Of a stretch of DNA of 64,000 nucleotides, positions 1-10,690 are shown one piece after another (the stretch's first letter is position 1; each line of letters starts with the position of its first letter). The notes under the pieces are model-generated. The model was not told the origin of the DNA and did not search any database. It saw only the letters and a list, made by a program, of their open reading frames with translations. Origin of the DNA: Shinisaurus crocodilurus (taxonomy: Eukaryota; Chordata; Lepidosauria; Squamata; Shinisauridae); assembly GCA_021292165.1 (NCBI GenBank), contig JAHFWL010000296.1:620001-684000 (forward strand), read 5' to 3'. A program made the position numbers and the translations under genes.

Positions 1-1985
1 AGCCCTAACAGTTGACCTGAGTGCTGTATGTGTTGCTCTCAAACTAACGGAGGATGAGCCAAGGTTTGACAAATTATCAGCATGCATGCAATAGCAAAAA
101 CCACATTAATTGTGCAAAAGCATGCCCAATGCAAACTTTTACCTAATGCAGTGTTTGCAGTCCAAGACATGAAGTGTTTAAAATGTGTTAAGCACATTTA
201 GTTTTCTTGTTTATCTTGCTCATCCTAGTACAGGTTGACTTTTACTTTTACTAATCCGACACCTGTAGAAGCAGGGAAAGGACCCGGGGTAAAGCTTGCC
301 CCAAACAATTTCAGTCTGGCATATAATCATATTACAAGTTGAGAATCCCTTATCCAAAAATACATGTGCCTAATTATTTTTAAAGTTTGTATAAATTCCC
401 TTCAGGCTATGTGTACAATGTAGTACTATAATAATTTATTGCGTTGATTTTTTTTTTCAACCAAAAACTGTTTGTATCATTGAAAGCTCTGTTATTGTGT
501 TTTTCTTTTAAGACAAAAGATGTTAATTAGTTCAGACAACTGTATGAGTTGTTTTTCTAAAACTAAAACCTAGGTATTCAGGTTTAATTGCGGTGTTGGC
601 ACTTTGAAATAAATAAGTTGGTTTTGTATTGCAGTTTGGGCACTCGGGCTCAAAAAGTTTCGCCATTACTGATCTAGACAGTGTCTAGCGGCCATAGGAT
701 TATAGCATTACTTATTTATTTATTTATTACATGGCTATAGAGCGCAATAGCCGAAGCTCTCAGGGCATTCCACAACAACATTTACACTTTTCCATATTTT
801 ACGATACAGTTTGCAAATTTTAAAATGCGTACCAAAATCCTCATAATTGGGGATAATGTGCACAAAAATGTCTGTAGCAGGGAAATGTGTACACAAAAAT
901 GTATATAAGGGAAAGTGCAACCAAAACCATATTATAGTAAGGAGAATTGCTTGCAAAAGATGCATCATTTTAGAAAAGTGCAAACAAAAGTGCTTATATT
1001 TTCGTCAATCCACATGGAAATATGTATGATCTATTGTGCGGGTTTTACAAAATTCACAACCTGCTGTAGATACTGGACAGAACAAGCTTAATGTTGGGGA
1101 AATGAGCAGAATTTACCTTGACAGATGTGTGTCCATCCCAACATGAGAGCTGTCCCCCATTCTTTTGGAATATGGGGGAGAAAATTGGGGTAGCAGCCAC
1201 TTTTCAGTTGCCATTTTCACCCTTTGAGTTTTAAGTTGAAGGCCAAGAGATCCCTCTTGAAGTTTTCCAAGCATTCAACTTTAACACATAAGGGACACAT
1301 ATGTTTGTTGTTGTGGTGGTGGTTGTTTTCCAGGTAAGAGAAAAACTGGTCCCCCATCTGTAGTCTGTGTGCTTGCTTCTTAATTATCCCACAAGGGAGG
1401 GGAATCCCTTTTGCAATACTCAGGATAATTCAGCATGAGGCACTAACATTGTTAATGCACAACCTTTGGAAGTTGGAAAAGAGTGGCAAATATTTTCAGT
1501 ACTTACACTAACCAGTTCTCATTAAACAGCATGAACCATAGTTGCGGCACATTCCTATTTTTATCGAACCAGGAGGACATCCGAGAGAAGGAAAAGGAGT
1601 ATTTGGCTTTGGACAAAAACCTCCAGCTGATTCACATCTCGAGTTAGTATGTATTAAACTGAAGAGAGGGGGAGAGAGAGAGAGAGATGCCATTGCTGCA
1701 TGATCCAATTTACCGTAGTATAAATGTAGAGGACATCCAAATATTGGGGATGCCCAATCACTACACAAAGACCAACAACTTATTCACATGTATAGTCATC
1801 TTATATGCTATGAAATAAAGAAGGAAGAAAAGTTGGCTTATTGATGGTCAAAACAGAATAATAAAAGAATTGAGATTTTATTATTTCCCATTTGGACTTG
1901 CTAACTTTGCTAGCTATCCAGCAATCTTCCGTGGAGCACTACTGCCTCTGCATTACAACAGGGGTGGGCAACTTAAGGGGCTCTG
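1..1985. other. Unassigned AT-rich DNA without a recognisable gene
   Basis: I see no coding region, RNA gene or element with definable ends here. There is a short ATTT run near 712-727 and a GA-rich run near 1668-1686. The open frames are short, lack family motifs and are most likely chance. Confidence 0.6.
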
Positions 1986-1989
1986 GGGT

Positions 1990-2500
1990 GTAGCACCTGG
2001 GAGCTGCACCCTATGTTTCCCATTTTTGCCTTGTTACTGTCTACATCCATTTTAATCTGTCTTCAGGGATGGTTTGGGACAGAGACTGCTCTGTTCACCT
2101 TGGCGGATGGCCTATGGCGGGAACTGGAAAGTGGGAATACATTTCTTTTGGATCTGTTGGATCTCTCATGGCACCCTTCTGGGTCATCTGCCTGAGATTG
2201 GACTAGGAGGTACTGCCATATGGTGGTGAGAGTCCTTTTCAGAGGGGTGATTTCAGGAGACAGTGTTGGGGATTCCTGTTTGATGTTGTGGACATTGGCC
2301 TGCAGTGTCCCTCATGGTTCCATCTTATCCCTCATGGTATTTAACAGTTACGTAAAACCACAGGGAGAGATGGTCTGGGGATTAAGGGTTCAGTGCCACC
2401 AGTATGCAGATAACACCTGACTCTCCCTTCCATCTTAATCCATGAAAGCTGTTCTAGAAAGCTGTTGGTATCAGATGTTGATAATGAACTGGATGAGGTG
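1990..2500 (+). mobile_element. Degenerate L2-type LINE fragment (RT region)
   Basis: Broken plus-strand frames at 2220-2420 read like the palm of an L2 reverse transcriptase. They keep a 'SVPHGSILS' stretch where the usual motif is GVPQGSILSP, followed by 'CHQYAD', the remnant of the YADD catalytic box. The same motif arrangement is clearer in the fragments at 16538-16740 and 52328-52555. Stops and frame changes show it is dead. The ends are approximate, and 2500-2724 shows nothing assignable. Confidence 0.6.
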
Positions 2501-2724
2501 AAAAACTTGAATCCTGATTAGCAGAAAGGCAGAACAGGGAATAGAGACTCAGGCAGCCTATGTTGGATTCAGTTACACTCCCTCTGAAGCCTCAGGCTTG
2601 CAGTATGGGTGTAGGCAGAGTTGTTTGAGAAATCTGGAAAGGATATGAATGAGTTTAAAGGTAGGTAACGTTTGCAAAATTGGTAGGATGTGCATGTGTG
2701 GATGGACAAGCAATACCCCTCCCC

Positions 2725-3020
2725 CTTTGTATGTTTAATGTGATTGCATGGAATGTCAAGGGATCACAGAATTGAAATAAGCAGAATAGAGTTCTCTCTA
2801 ACCTAAAATTGCATAATGCCGATGTGGTGCTTTAAAAAAAAAAAAGAAAGAAATCTATGTGATGGCCGTGGCTGATCATTTGTTGAGAAAAGATTGAACC
2901 GGGGAGGTCCAGGCAACAGAAACTTTGAAATGGTTTAAAGGAGTTGCTATTTTAATTCATAAACGACTCTTCTTTTCAGTTCAATCAGTGATTATTGATC
3001 CTGATGGTCATATTAGTATT
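2725..3020 (+). mobile_element. L1 LINE ORF2 endonuclease remnant, 5' piece
   Basis: The plus-strand translation contains 'VIAWNVKGSQN', matching the N-terminus of the L1 APE endonuclease (NVxGLxxxxK type), and 'GVAILIHKRL', matching the GVAILI strand. The reading frame is broken by stops. The element continues after the hAT insertion, at 5754, so this and the next L1 piece were once contiguous. Orientation is plus. Confidence 0.7.
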
Positions 3021-3499
3021 AGTATTAGCACGGCTTTTTTTCTCAGAGAAAAGGTGGTGGAACTCACCCCCCCTCCCCTGGCCACGCCTCTACCCACCCC
3101 TAGGGCCGCCCCCTAAAACCGCCCCTTTAGAGAACAGGGATGCAAGTAAAATTTGGGGGGGGGGGCTATAAAAGTAAATGTATGGAATTAAATAAAAAGC
3201 AATGCAGTAAAATGTGCAAAAAAATTGGAATACTTACCAAAAGTAAGCTCAGAGACATTTCCTTTTTGAAAGGTGTTTATTTATAAGTTTTGCAGTTACA
3301 CATATTAATCACAGTTTAGTAAAGTGAATACATGAAAAGAAAGGGGGGGGGATAACAGGGGACCAATTACACATTGCCTAAGCAAATATATTTGGGGGCC
3401 TTAGCGACCCAGTAAAATCAATGACATGTCTTAGTAGGCATATATACCATCCTAGAGCCCTGGGAAAATATCTCCCTTTCCCCCACCCCCAGCAAACAG

Positions 3500-3740
3500 T
3501 CCCCAGGGAAAGAGACTGCCCAGCAAAAGTGCCCAGGGAAAGAGACTGTCCAGCAAAGAGTGCCCAGAAAAGAGACTGCCCAGCAAAGAGTGCCCAGGAA
3601 AGAGACTGCCCAGCAAAGAGTGCCCAGGAAAGGGACTGCCCAGCAAAGAGTGCCCAGGAAAGAGACTGCCCAGCAAAGAGTGCCCAGGAAAGAGACTGCC
3701 CAGCAAAGAGTGCCCAGGAAAGAGAGTGCCCAACCCAGTC
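3500..3740 (+). repeat. Minisatellite of about 30 bp units (GTGCCCAGGAAAGAGACTGCC type)
   Basis: About eight tandem units carry the core 'gtgcccaggaaagagactgc' followed by 'ccagcaaaga'. The first units are the most divergent and the later ones nearly identical. Because the unit length is a multiple of three, all frames stay open and yield meaningless repeat proteins such as 'AQERDCPAKS'. The array lies inside the hAT element. Confidence 0.9.
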
Positions 3741-3894
3741 AGGAGATCACCCAGCACAACCTCATTGAGCATTTTATTTTTTTATTTTTTTAACACAGAG
3801 ACCTGGCCTGGGGCTAGTGAGGAGTAGGAAGACCGCCTGACAGGCTACTTACCGCCACCATTCACGTCAGACTCACCGCGATCTACCCAGGGCC

Positions 3895-4060
3895 GGTGCA
3901 AGGCAGTTTGGTGCCCTAGGCAAGATCAGATATTTAGCGCCCCCCCCCTTAATCGCCCATCTGGCCGGTCACGCAGCCAGATTTATGCACATGACTGCCC
4001 CGCCCACCCAAAAGGGTCAATTATTATTTATTTATACACAGAAAGGAGTGGGCTGCTGAG
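3895..4060. repeat. Possible nested DNA-transposon end
   Basis: The sequence 'gggccggtgcaaggcagttt' with 'gtgccctaggcaag' resembles the end of a repeat. A related inverted motif ('ggcgccccctttagccctgc', 'ctctaggcagccgccc') occurs near 5570-5605. This suggests a second element nested in the 2.7-kb hAT element. The ends are not defined. Confidence 0.35.
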
Positions 4061-4104
4061 AGGAGCTCAACCCCCTCCACCCTCTGTGCCCCCTCGCTTC
4101 ATGT

Positions 4105-4275
4105 AGGGGGGGCGTGGCTCATGGGTAGAGCCCCCGCTTTGCATGCAGAAGGTCCCAGGTTCAGTGCCCCCCCCCCCGCATCTCCAGCAGGGCTCGGAAG
4201 GGATCCTGCCTGAAAGCCTGGAGAGCTGCTGCTGCCCTTCAGTGTAGACAATGCTGGGCTAGATGGAGGGGGCGG
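4105..4275 (+). repeat. tRNA-derived SINE copy
   Basis: The head contains 'gtggctcatgggtagagc', resembling a Pol III A box, then 'gcatgcagaaggtcccaggt' and 'ggttcagtgcc', resembling a B box. The body has 'gggctagatggaggg' and 'tctgactcag', as in tRNA-derived SINEs common in squamates. It is a retroposed copy inside the hAT element, not a functional tRNA gene. Confidence 0.65.
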
Positions 4276-4609
4276 GTCTGACTCAGGGCAAAGCAGCTCC
4301 CGGTGTGCGCCTAAGTGCTTCTCTCCCCCACTGGTTCACTTCTGAGGTTGGAGCTGAGCTGGGCAGAAAGTCTGCATGTGGGAATGAGAGTCCGCGTGGC
4401 TTCCCCCTCTGACGTGCACAGACGCCAGAATCACGCAGGTGGCAGCCGCTCGGAGCGGAGGATTCTCTCTCTAGGAATCATCTCCCACCCATTTTTTCTC
4501 TGTGCCCCCGTGTGTGCCTAGAAAATAACAGGAAGGCAAAGTCGGCAGCGAGCAATTAAAAAAAAAAAAAAAGGACAGAAAGAGAACAAGAGAAAGAAGG
4601 GGAGGGAGA

Positions 4610-5092
4610 AAGGGTGGTGGTGGAGGAGGAGGAGGGGGAAAGATCCTGGTGGTGGAGGAGGAGGGGGAAAGATCCTGGTGGTGGAGGAGGAGGGGGAAGA
4701 TCCTGGTGGTGGAGGAGGAGGGGGAAGATCCTGGTGGTGGTGGAGGAGGGGGAAAGATCCTGGTGGAGGAGGAGGAGGGGGAAGATCCTGGTGGTGGAGG
4801 AGGAGGGGGAAAGATCCTGGTGGTGGAGGAGGAGGGGGAATATCCTGGTGGTGGTGGAGGAGGGGGAAAGATCCTGGTGGAGGAGGAGGAGGGGAAAAGA
4901 TCCTGGTGGTGGAGGAGGAGGGGAAAAGATCCTGGTGGTGGAGGAGGAGGGGGAAAGATCCTGGTGGTGGAGGAGGAGGGGGAAAGATCCTGGTGGTGGT
5001 GGAGGAGGAGGGGGAAAGATCCTGGTGGTGGAGGAGGAGGGAGGAGGAGGGGGAAGATCCTGGTGGTGGTGGAGGAGGGGGAAAGATCCTGT
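4610..5092 (+). repeat. G-rich minisatellite (GGTGGTGGAGGAGGAGGGGGAAAGATCCT units)
   Basis: Roughly sixteen head-to-tail units of 27-33 bp are built from GGTGG/GAGGAGG/AGGGGG blocks separated by AAAGATCCT. The strand is almost purely purine apart from the CCT. The long open frames on both strands are products of the repeat. Every unit holds several closely spaced G runs. Confidence 0.95.
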
Positions 5093-5476
5093 TTCGGTCT
5101 CTGCCCGAGGAATAATTTCAGAACAGAAGGATCCATATTTTTTTCTTCTCCCTGCTGCATGAGCAGCAGCAGCAGCAGCAGCGCCGAAGGTTGGGGAAAG
5201 CAAATGCAATGTAGGGAGCTCGGTGGCACGGCGGGAGGGGGTGGGGGTGGCGCTGGCCACCTTCTTCTTCTGGCAACATTGTTACCAAGCCAGGGCTTGG
5301 GGGAGGGGGATCTGCGCCTCCCCCTGCACCCCCCTCCCAAATAACACCCTCCCCCCAGCCTGCCCTAGCCCCACCAGGCTGCTGGGTCCGTCAATTCTCG
5401 GGAGCTGCTGCTGCTGCTACTGGTGGTGGTGCTGAGTCCAGGCATCTCCAGGGCCTCCCCCTCCCCCCTTTTGCAC

Positions 5477-5478
5477 GT

Positions 5479-5513
<35 letters not shown>
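5477..5513. repeat. (CA)n microsatellite
   Basis: A run of about eighteen CA/AC dinucleotides lies between 'gcacgtacg' and 'atgagctccc', within the hAT element. Confidence 0.95.
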
Positions 5514-5515
<2 letters not shown>

Positions 5516-5745
5516 AGCTCCCCTCTTCTTTCCTCCACCTCCTTCTCCTCCTCCTGCTGCTGCTTCTGACTGGCGCCCCCTTTAGCCCTGCACTCTAGGC
5601 AGCCGCCCACCGCCCTCGCAAGCTCTGTACGTTCCCTCAGGGCAGACAGACTGACAGAGGAGCAGGAGGAGGAGCCGCATGGACACTGACTGAAAATAGG
5701 TGGCGGAACGCCGTTCCGGTGCGTTCCGCCAGAAAAAAAGCCCTG

Positions 5746-5787
5746 AGTATTAGTATTAGTATTAGTATTAGTATTAGTATTAGTATT
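5746..5787. repeat. (AGTATT)n hexanucleotide repeat at the hAT insertion junction
   Basis: Seven units of AGTATT follow the right end of the hAT element, and two to three units precede its left end. The insertion therefore landed in, or seeded, a short tandem repeat inside the L1. Confidence 0.9.
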
Positions 5788-6400
5788 CTGGTTGGGAAAT
5801 ATATTGATTAGGTAATTGCCATGATTAATGAGTATGGGCATAATAATGACTCTCCAGTTATGTTTTACCAAATTGATTGATATAACTTATGATTATTTGA
5901 TTCTGGGTAGGGACTTAAATGAGATTTTAGATCCTTTGCTGGATAGGAGTACACCTGCTCCCAAGATGCAAACTGTGGTAAGATTTACACTTCAGGCCTA
6001 TACTTGATTTGATTGATGCTTGGAGAATTTTGCCTCCTGGCGAGAGAGACTAGACCATTATTTCACCTGTCCATCATAACTGCTTTCGATTAGATCATCT
6101 TTTGGTTTCTTCATCCTTGCTATGTCAAATAAATGGTTATAAGATTGATATGCTAATAAGCTCAGACGATGCCACATTCTGCTTGGAGTTGCAATTTTCA
6201 GATATGTCAAGCCCCCCCCCCATCTCTGGTGCTTTAATGTTTTTCTTTTCTTTTCTTAATGATGGGGTGTTAAAATCACAGATTTGTGCTGAGTTACTTG
6301 AGTATTCAAAAATTAGTGAGGGTACTCTTGATTCTTCCTCCATTGAGTGGGAGGCCAGTAAAGCTTTTATATGAGGCCACATTATTGCCTATGCCTGCTG

Positions 6401-6445
<45 letters not shown>

Positions 6446-7850
6446 ATGCAACTAATATGTTTCTTTGAATGCTGAAAAGGCCTTTGACAAAATTCATTGG
6501 AAATTTATTTTTCCTACATTGACGAATTTTGGCTTCCCAGTAGAATTTTTGAAATGGGTTCAAATTGTGTATTCAACACAAGAGCTAGAGTTATAACCAA
6601 TGGTCTCTTTTAGTCTTTCTTTTCACTTCAGAGAGGTACCAGAAAGGGATGTCCACTTTCTCCTTCAATATTGGATTTATGTTTGGAACCTCTGGCTTGT
6701 GCTATTAGACAGAATGGTAGTATTTTTGGTTTTGTGCATGATTGTTTATCATTTAAAAATATTTTTTATCCTGATGATCTTTTATTGTTTATCTCAAAAC
6801 TCCAGTTGTCTGTTCCAGCTTTGATGTAGTTGATTATTAATTTTGGTAATTTGTCTGGCTGTTCAATTAACTGGTCAAAGTCTGAATTGATACCAATTGG
6901 AGATTCTTTTTTCTTGTAGTGTATTAGCTAATTGGCAGTTCCAATTGGTGTCCAGATGTTCTTAACTATTTGGGAATACTTATTCCCAGAGACATGTCGC
7001 AAATGATTAACCTAATTTGAATAAACTGGTTAATGAGATTCCCAGGATTTAGATAGATGGGCATCTTTAAAGTTGAATTTTTGAGGGAAGGTAAATACAC
7101 TCAAGAGAAATGTCATACCTCAGATTGTTTATGTTATACATGGGATTCCTCTATGTATACGTAACAAATATTTTCAAAAACTCAATGTTCTGTTCCATAA
7201 ATTTTGTGGGGGTTCCTCCCCAGCATGAATACACTTGAAAGGGAAGCAACTTCCAATGAAAAATGGTGGGTTTGGATTTCCAGATATTGCTTTATATCAT
7301 CAGACCTATTTGTTGACCTCTACTAAATTTTGGTCTTTTCCACTTAGATTAGATTTTCCACCTTGTTCAATTTTGGATCCTCTCTCTAGATGGATGGCAT
7401 GAGGTTCTCGGCACACTACAATGGAAAGGTTTCTTCCCACAGTTACGGCTTTTAGAGACGTGTGGCGTTGTATCGTATAATGTCATGCCAATTATATTTC
7501 GATCCATTTTCTCATGCTAAACTGACTCCATGGGGAAACCGAGATTTTAAAATGGGTAAGAAAATGTTTTTGCGGTGGACTTGGACAGATAAGCTGATTT
7601 CTACCTTCAATCAACTAGTAGGTGCTGATGATGAGTTTTTGTCTTCATCAGCAGAGCATGCGAAATATGATTCTTAGAAAGCTGTATTTTCGTGTGTATG
7701 GAGAATTTTACCTACCTTCTACAGCAAATTTTATTCGAGCCGCATTGTGTGACTGGCCTATAAAAGGGAGGACAAGTGTGTCCCGGTAGACAAAAAGCGT
7801 TATAATATCTACATAATGCAATGTCACGTGTATCCTTAATTGACCAATCG
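5788..7850 (+). mobile_element. Degenerate L1 LINE ORF2, 3' piece (end of EN, RT, C-terminal region)
   Basis: Continuation of the L1 begun at 2725. Near 5890-5960 a frame reads 'LILGRDLNEILDPLLDRS', matching the GDFN...LDRS stretch of L1 endonuclease. Near 6466-6560 it reads 'LNAEKAFDKIHWKF', the RT motif A region, with Asp mutated to Glu or Asn in places. Around 6640-6710 the RT palm is recognisable. Many stops and frame changes show an old dead copy. A TA dinucleotide run sits at about 6402-6441. The copy ends near a GAAA run (7862-7884). Confidence 0.7.
6402..6441. repeat. (TA)n microsatellite
   Basis: About twenty TA dinucleotides occur within the degenerate L1. The hydrophobic 'IYIYIY' frames on both strands are artefacts of this run. 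Confidence 0.95.
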
Positions 7851-8222
7851 CAGAGTCCTGAAGGAAGAAAGAAAGAAAGAAAGAGAGTCAATGTTTATGG
7901 TTAAGAAAGAATAAAATGTGAGCTGGGATGTCTGCATTCATTCTTTTCTCGCAGTTGATCCTGAGCACCAAGGCCCATGGAGAATGCACTGGCTTTGCTG
8001 GTTGGTCAAATTGAATCTTGCAGAGGTCCCAACAAATACACTGTGTTGGAAAGCTGCACCAATCCCTTTGTCCCCCAAGCACACATAGGCACCCTGCAGG
8101 CCACAGGTGGGTTACGCACCTTTTAATTTTTAAAAAAATGAATGTAAACAAACGCTTAATTTACACACATATATCTGAACGTGTATGCACCATAACCCTC
8201 CATACATGGCCTAAGGATGTAT
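7851..8222. other. Unassigned segment after a GAAA run
   Basis: After the (GAAA)n at 7862-7884 no element could be identified. A minus-strand frame at 7888-8151 is cysteine-rich, but its spacing does not match a beta-defensin and it lacks a convincing splice context. Confidence 0.5.
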
Positions 8223-8870
8223 GAGAATTTTGTTTCACTCAAATTCATTCAAATTCATTCTTGCTCCACTCAATTTTGTTTTGCCCTGGTGGGAGGGGGG
8301 CGCCTCGCCGCTACCTCAATATCTGATCTTAAAGAAGATTCAGGTTAATCCTGAGAGCCTACAGATGATGAAGAGTGACCGTGCGAAGTTTGGGGTAGAT
8401 CTGTCAAAATGTGATGGAGCCTATGTGACGACGCCCCACACACAACAGTCATTCAGTCATTTTAAAAGTTTCCCTCCTATTTCACCCCCTCAGAGAACAT
8501 TCCAAATGGCCTAGGGGAGATTTGTATACCCACCCCTGTTGGCCCCTGCAGGAATTCATACAAACATTCTAAGTTTCCTGTGGGCTATTTGCATAACTGC
8601 TCCTATTGGCTCCTGCAGCAATTATGAGCTGAGGCTGACTTGCATAACGGCTCCCCTGTTGCTTTTCCCATAGGAGATATGAGAGTGGGGCAATTTTGCC
8701 CCCCTTTTTTCACCCCCTTAGCGACAGAATTTCCAAAAATCCTTCCTTAGTGGGTGCCTACATGATAAAAGCAATGTTCCTTCAGAATTTCACGTTCCTA
8801 GATTAAAGGGTTTGAGCTGAGAGCTGATGAGTCAGTCAGTCAGGACTTCTTCTTTTATATATATAGATAG
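8223..8870 (+). repeat. Unidentified interspersed repeat ending in TATATATAGAT
   Basis: The stretch has the look of a repeat tail. It carries recurrent phrases such as 'ttggcccctgcag', 'attggctcctgcag' and 'gcataac' spaced through the body, a 'gagtcagtcagtcagg' block, and a sharp end 'ttttatatatatagatag'. There is no open reading frame with family motifs. I cannot name the family. Confidence 0.45.
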
Positions 8871-9410
8871 AACAGGTGCAGATTCCTTAATATAGTCTCT
8901 TATTGTCAAAATACAAGCACTAATGGCAAGGCAGCCATTCACACTCACACTCATACCCTATACGTCTAAGAGAGAGATGACCTTAACCTTTATAGCCTAT
9001 GGTATACCAATAGGATTGGAGACTAGAGCTCCGTGCTACAAAGAAAGAAAGGTCAAAGACCCCCAAGGTGAATACCTGTCCCTCTCATTTGTCCTGTGCA
9101 GCTGACTCTGACAGCAACTCTTGTGTAGGCAAAGGTGAGCTGTGAGCTATTTCCCCTCCCTCTTTGTCCTATGGAGAGGGGAGGGGTCTCCTCTAGTGAG
9201 CAAGTAACTCCTGACGTGTCCCACACGAATCCCCCTCTTGTTCTATTGTGCTTTCCCCTGGACATTCCTCCCAGAAATATGTATATCAACCACATTTCTT
9301 GTAATATTTCCTCTGTCCACCTCCTGTGCTTCCTTAATCCCTAAGTTCATCATCTCCCTGAATACTGACATAGCCCGCAACCTGATTCCCTGCTGGGCAT
9401 GCGTTAATCC
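8871..9410. other. Unassigned segment
   Basis: No gene or repeat family could be recognised. Open frames here are short and overlap on both strands. Confidence 0.5.
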
Positions 9411-9411
9411 C

Positions 9412-9530
9412 TCTAGGCCAGGGCTCTCCAACCTTGGGCCCCCAGATGTTGCTGGCCTACAGCTCCCAGCATCCCCAGGCAGCATGGCTAATACTGGGGG
9501 GAAACATGCAATCTTGCTGTGGGTGTGGGT
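9412..9530. mobile_element. Truncated hAT-type MITE end
   Basis: The sequence 'ccagggctctccaaccttgg' with 'gggcccccagatgttgctgg' is a diverged copy of the terminal inverted repeat of the 136-bp palindromic MITE at 46859-46994. Only one arm is clear here; the other is lost at the boundary with the microsatellite at 9566. Confidence 0.6.
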
Positions 9531-9565
9531 GCACATAGAGCTGCATCAAGGATTATTTGGTGCAA

Positions 9566-9638
9566 ATAATAATAATAACTACTACTACTACTACTACTAC
9601 TACTATTACTATTACTATTATTATTATTATTATTATTC
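9566..9638. repeat. (AAT)n/(ACT)n/(ATT)n microsatellite
   Basis: Imperfect trinucleotide array, AATAAT then ACTACT then ATTATT. It marks the left edge of the inverted duplication described next. The poly-Asn/poly-Tyr frame across it is not a gene. Confidence 0.9.
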
Positions 9639-10542
9639 CACAAAAATGCAGAACTGTAATCTCGGTTCTCTATGCCTAGTTTGATTTTACATCATCAGCT
9701 GCTGCAAAGTTCTCCAGGTTTACTCAGAAATTGGTCCTCCTGTGTAGAACCAGCCTGAGCTCCAGGTGAGTGTGCATAAGACTGCAACGTGAGATCTCCT
9801 TCTAAAGCACCAATGACACCCATCACTCTATCTGTTTCAGCTGGATTCACGTCCAGTGTTCCATACTTGCCCAGCATTCACAGACGGAAATAGGGCTGCA
9901 TGTATCACGGAGCTGCTCCTTTCTTTACACATTACAGGAGGACCTTCATTGGCTGCTGTCTATTGTATTAATTTAGCCTGTAATAGGTTGACCTCTACTG
10001 GCTTCTGTTTTGATGCAGGCTATGGGATAAAGATCCAATATTACATGAGCAGAGTTCAGGTTGCACAATGGGAGTTTCCCTTCCCCTCCTCCTCCTGCAC
10101 ACCTCCCAAATCTGATCTAGAATTGGGGGTCGAGAGAGGGGCCCAGGAAGGAGGGGATAATTTGTTCTATCAGTGGTGTCTGTTCCATTGGTGAAAGGAC
10201 ACTGTTGGATATAATCCAATCAATGTCACTTGCCATAAGTAAAAATATCTGAGCTTTCTTTTCTTTTTTAAATGAGAATGTTTAGTACAATATTTAATCT
10301 CACCATGGTTCAGACTGTCCTTATGACAGAATAGCTGGAGGGGGATTTAGGAAGCATCCCCACTAAACACTGGGAAAATACAGAGAAGCCTTCCATTAGG
10401 TCCAGGAAGGTTTAGGATATAAACAGATTCATTTTCCAAATGAGAAGTAATTTGCTAGCAACCACTTTTTCTCCAACCCAGTTGAGCCATCATGCACCAT
10501 CTAGTCTCAAAAACATTCCATTCCATTGTCCATCATGCTTAC

Positions 10543-10600
10543 CTGGACCAACCAGAAGCGACAAGAAGAGAACTATGAAAAGAATGGACAAGACCTTCAT
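10543..10600 (-). pseudogene. Beta-defensin exon 1 (signal peptide), copy A, orphan
   Basis: On the minus strand an ATG opens a 58-bp exon coding for a hydrophobic leader (MKVLSILFIVLFLSLLVGP) and ending in a G before a consensus GTAAGC donor, intron phase 1. It differs from the intact exon at 48820-48877 at two codons, both changing the residue (Leu for Ser at 4, Leu for Phe at 13). No matching mature exon is visible to its left on the minus strand down to position 1. The nearest mature-type exon (20451-20582) lies on the other strand. It could still belong to a working gene if exon 2 lies beyond the left edge, but the TATA-like element kept in copy C is altered here. The exon identification is firm; calling it a pseudogene is an inference. 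Confidence 0.7.
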
Positions 10601-10680
10601 GGTAGAAAGTTGTGTTTTGGAGCAACTGAAAGAGAGGCGGTAAAAAGAGACAAGTCATAATGCCAAGTAAGACACAAGCT

Positions 10681-10690
10681 CTCATTTGTC
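10681..10690 (-). promoter_or_regulatory. Decayed TATA-like position upstream of defensin exon 1, copy A
   Basis: Minus-strand sequence about 85 bp before the ATG reads ACAAATGAGAG, where copy C has ACAAATAAAAG. The flanking bases are otherwise the same. If the copy C element is the TATA box, it is lost here. Confidence 0.4.

Larger units (their letters stand above)
3029..5745. mobile_element. Non-autonomous hAT-type DNA transposon (2.7 kb) inserted in the L1
   Basis: The left end reads CACGGCTTTTTTTCT and the right end, reversed, reads CAGGGCTTTTTTTCT, giving near-identical terminal inverted repeats. The element is flanked by AGTATTAG on both sides (3021-3028 and 5746-5753), the 8-bp duplication expected of hAT. 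The flanks lie in an AGTATT repeat, so the exact duplication is slightly ambiguous. L1 endonuclease sequence stops at the left end and resumes after the right end. No transposase is visible. The inside holds two minisatellites, a SINE and CT/CA runs. Confidence 0.75.

Noticed and set aside
3421..3793. CRISPR-like direct repeats of about 30 bp
   Set aside because: Units are back to back with no unique spacers, lie in a vertebrate DNA transposon and have no cas genes nearby. It is a minisatellite.
4471..5340. Long overlapping open frames of 145-289 residues on both strands, rich in Gly/Trp or Pro/Ser
   Set aside because: They arise from the purine-rich minisatellite, whose units avoid stops in all frames. 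The repeats explain them fully.
7888..8151. Cysteine-rich minus-strand frame as a possible mature exon for the copy A defensin
   Set aside because: Cys spacing does not fit beta-defensins, no CC pair closes the frame, and no similarity to the 62155 exon is seen.
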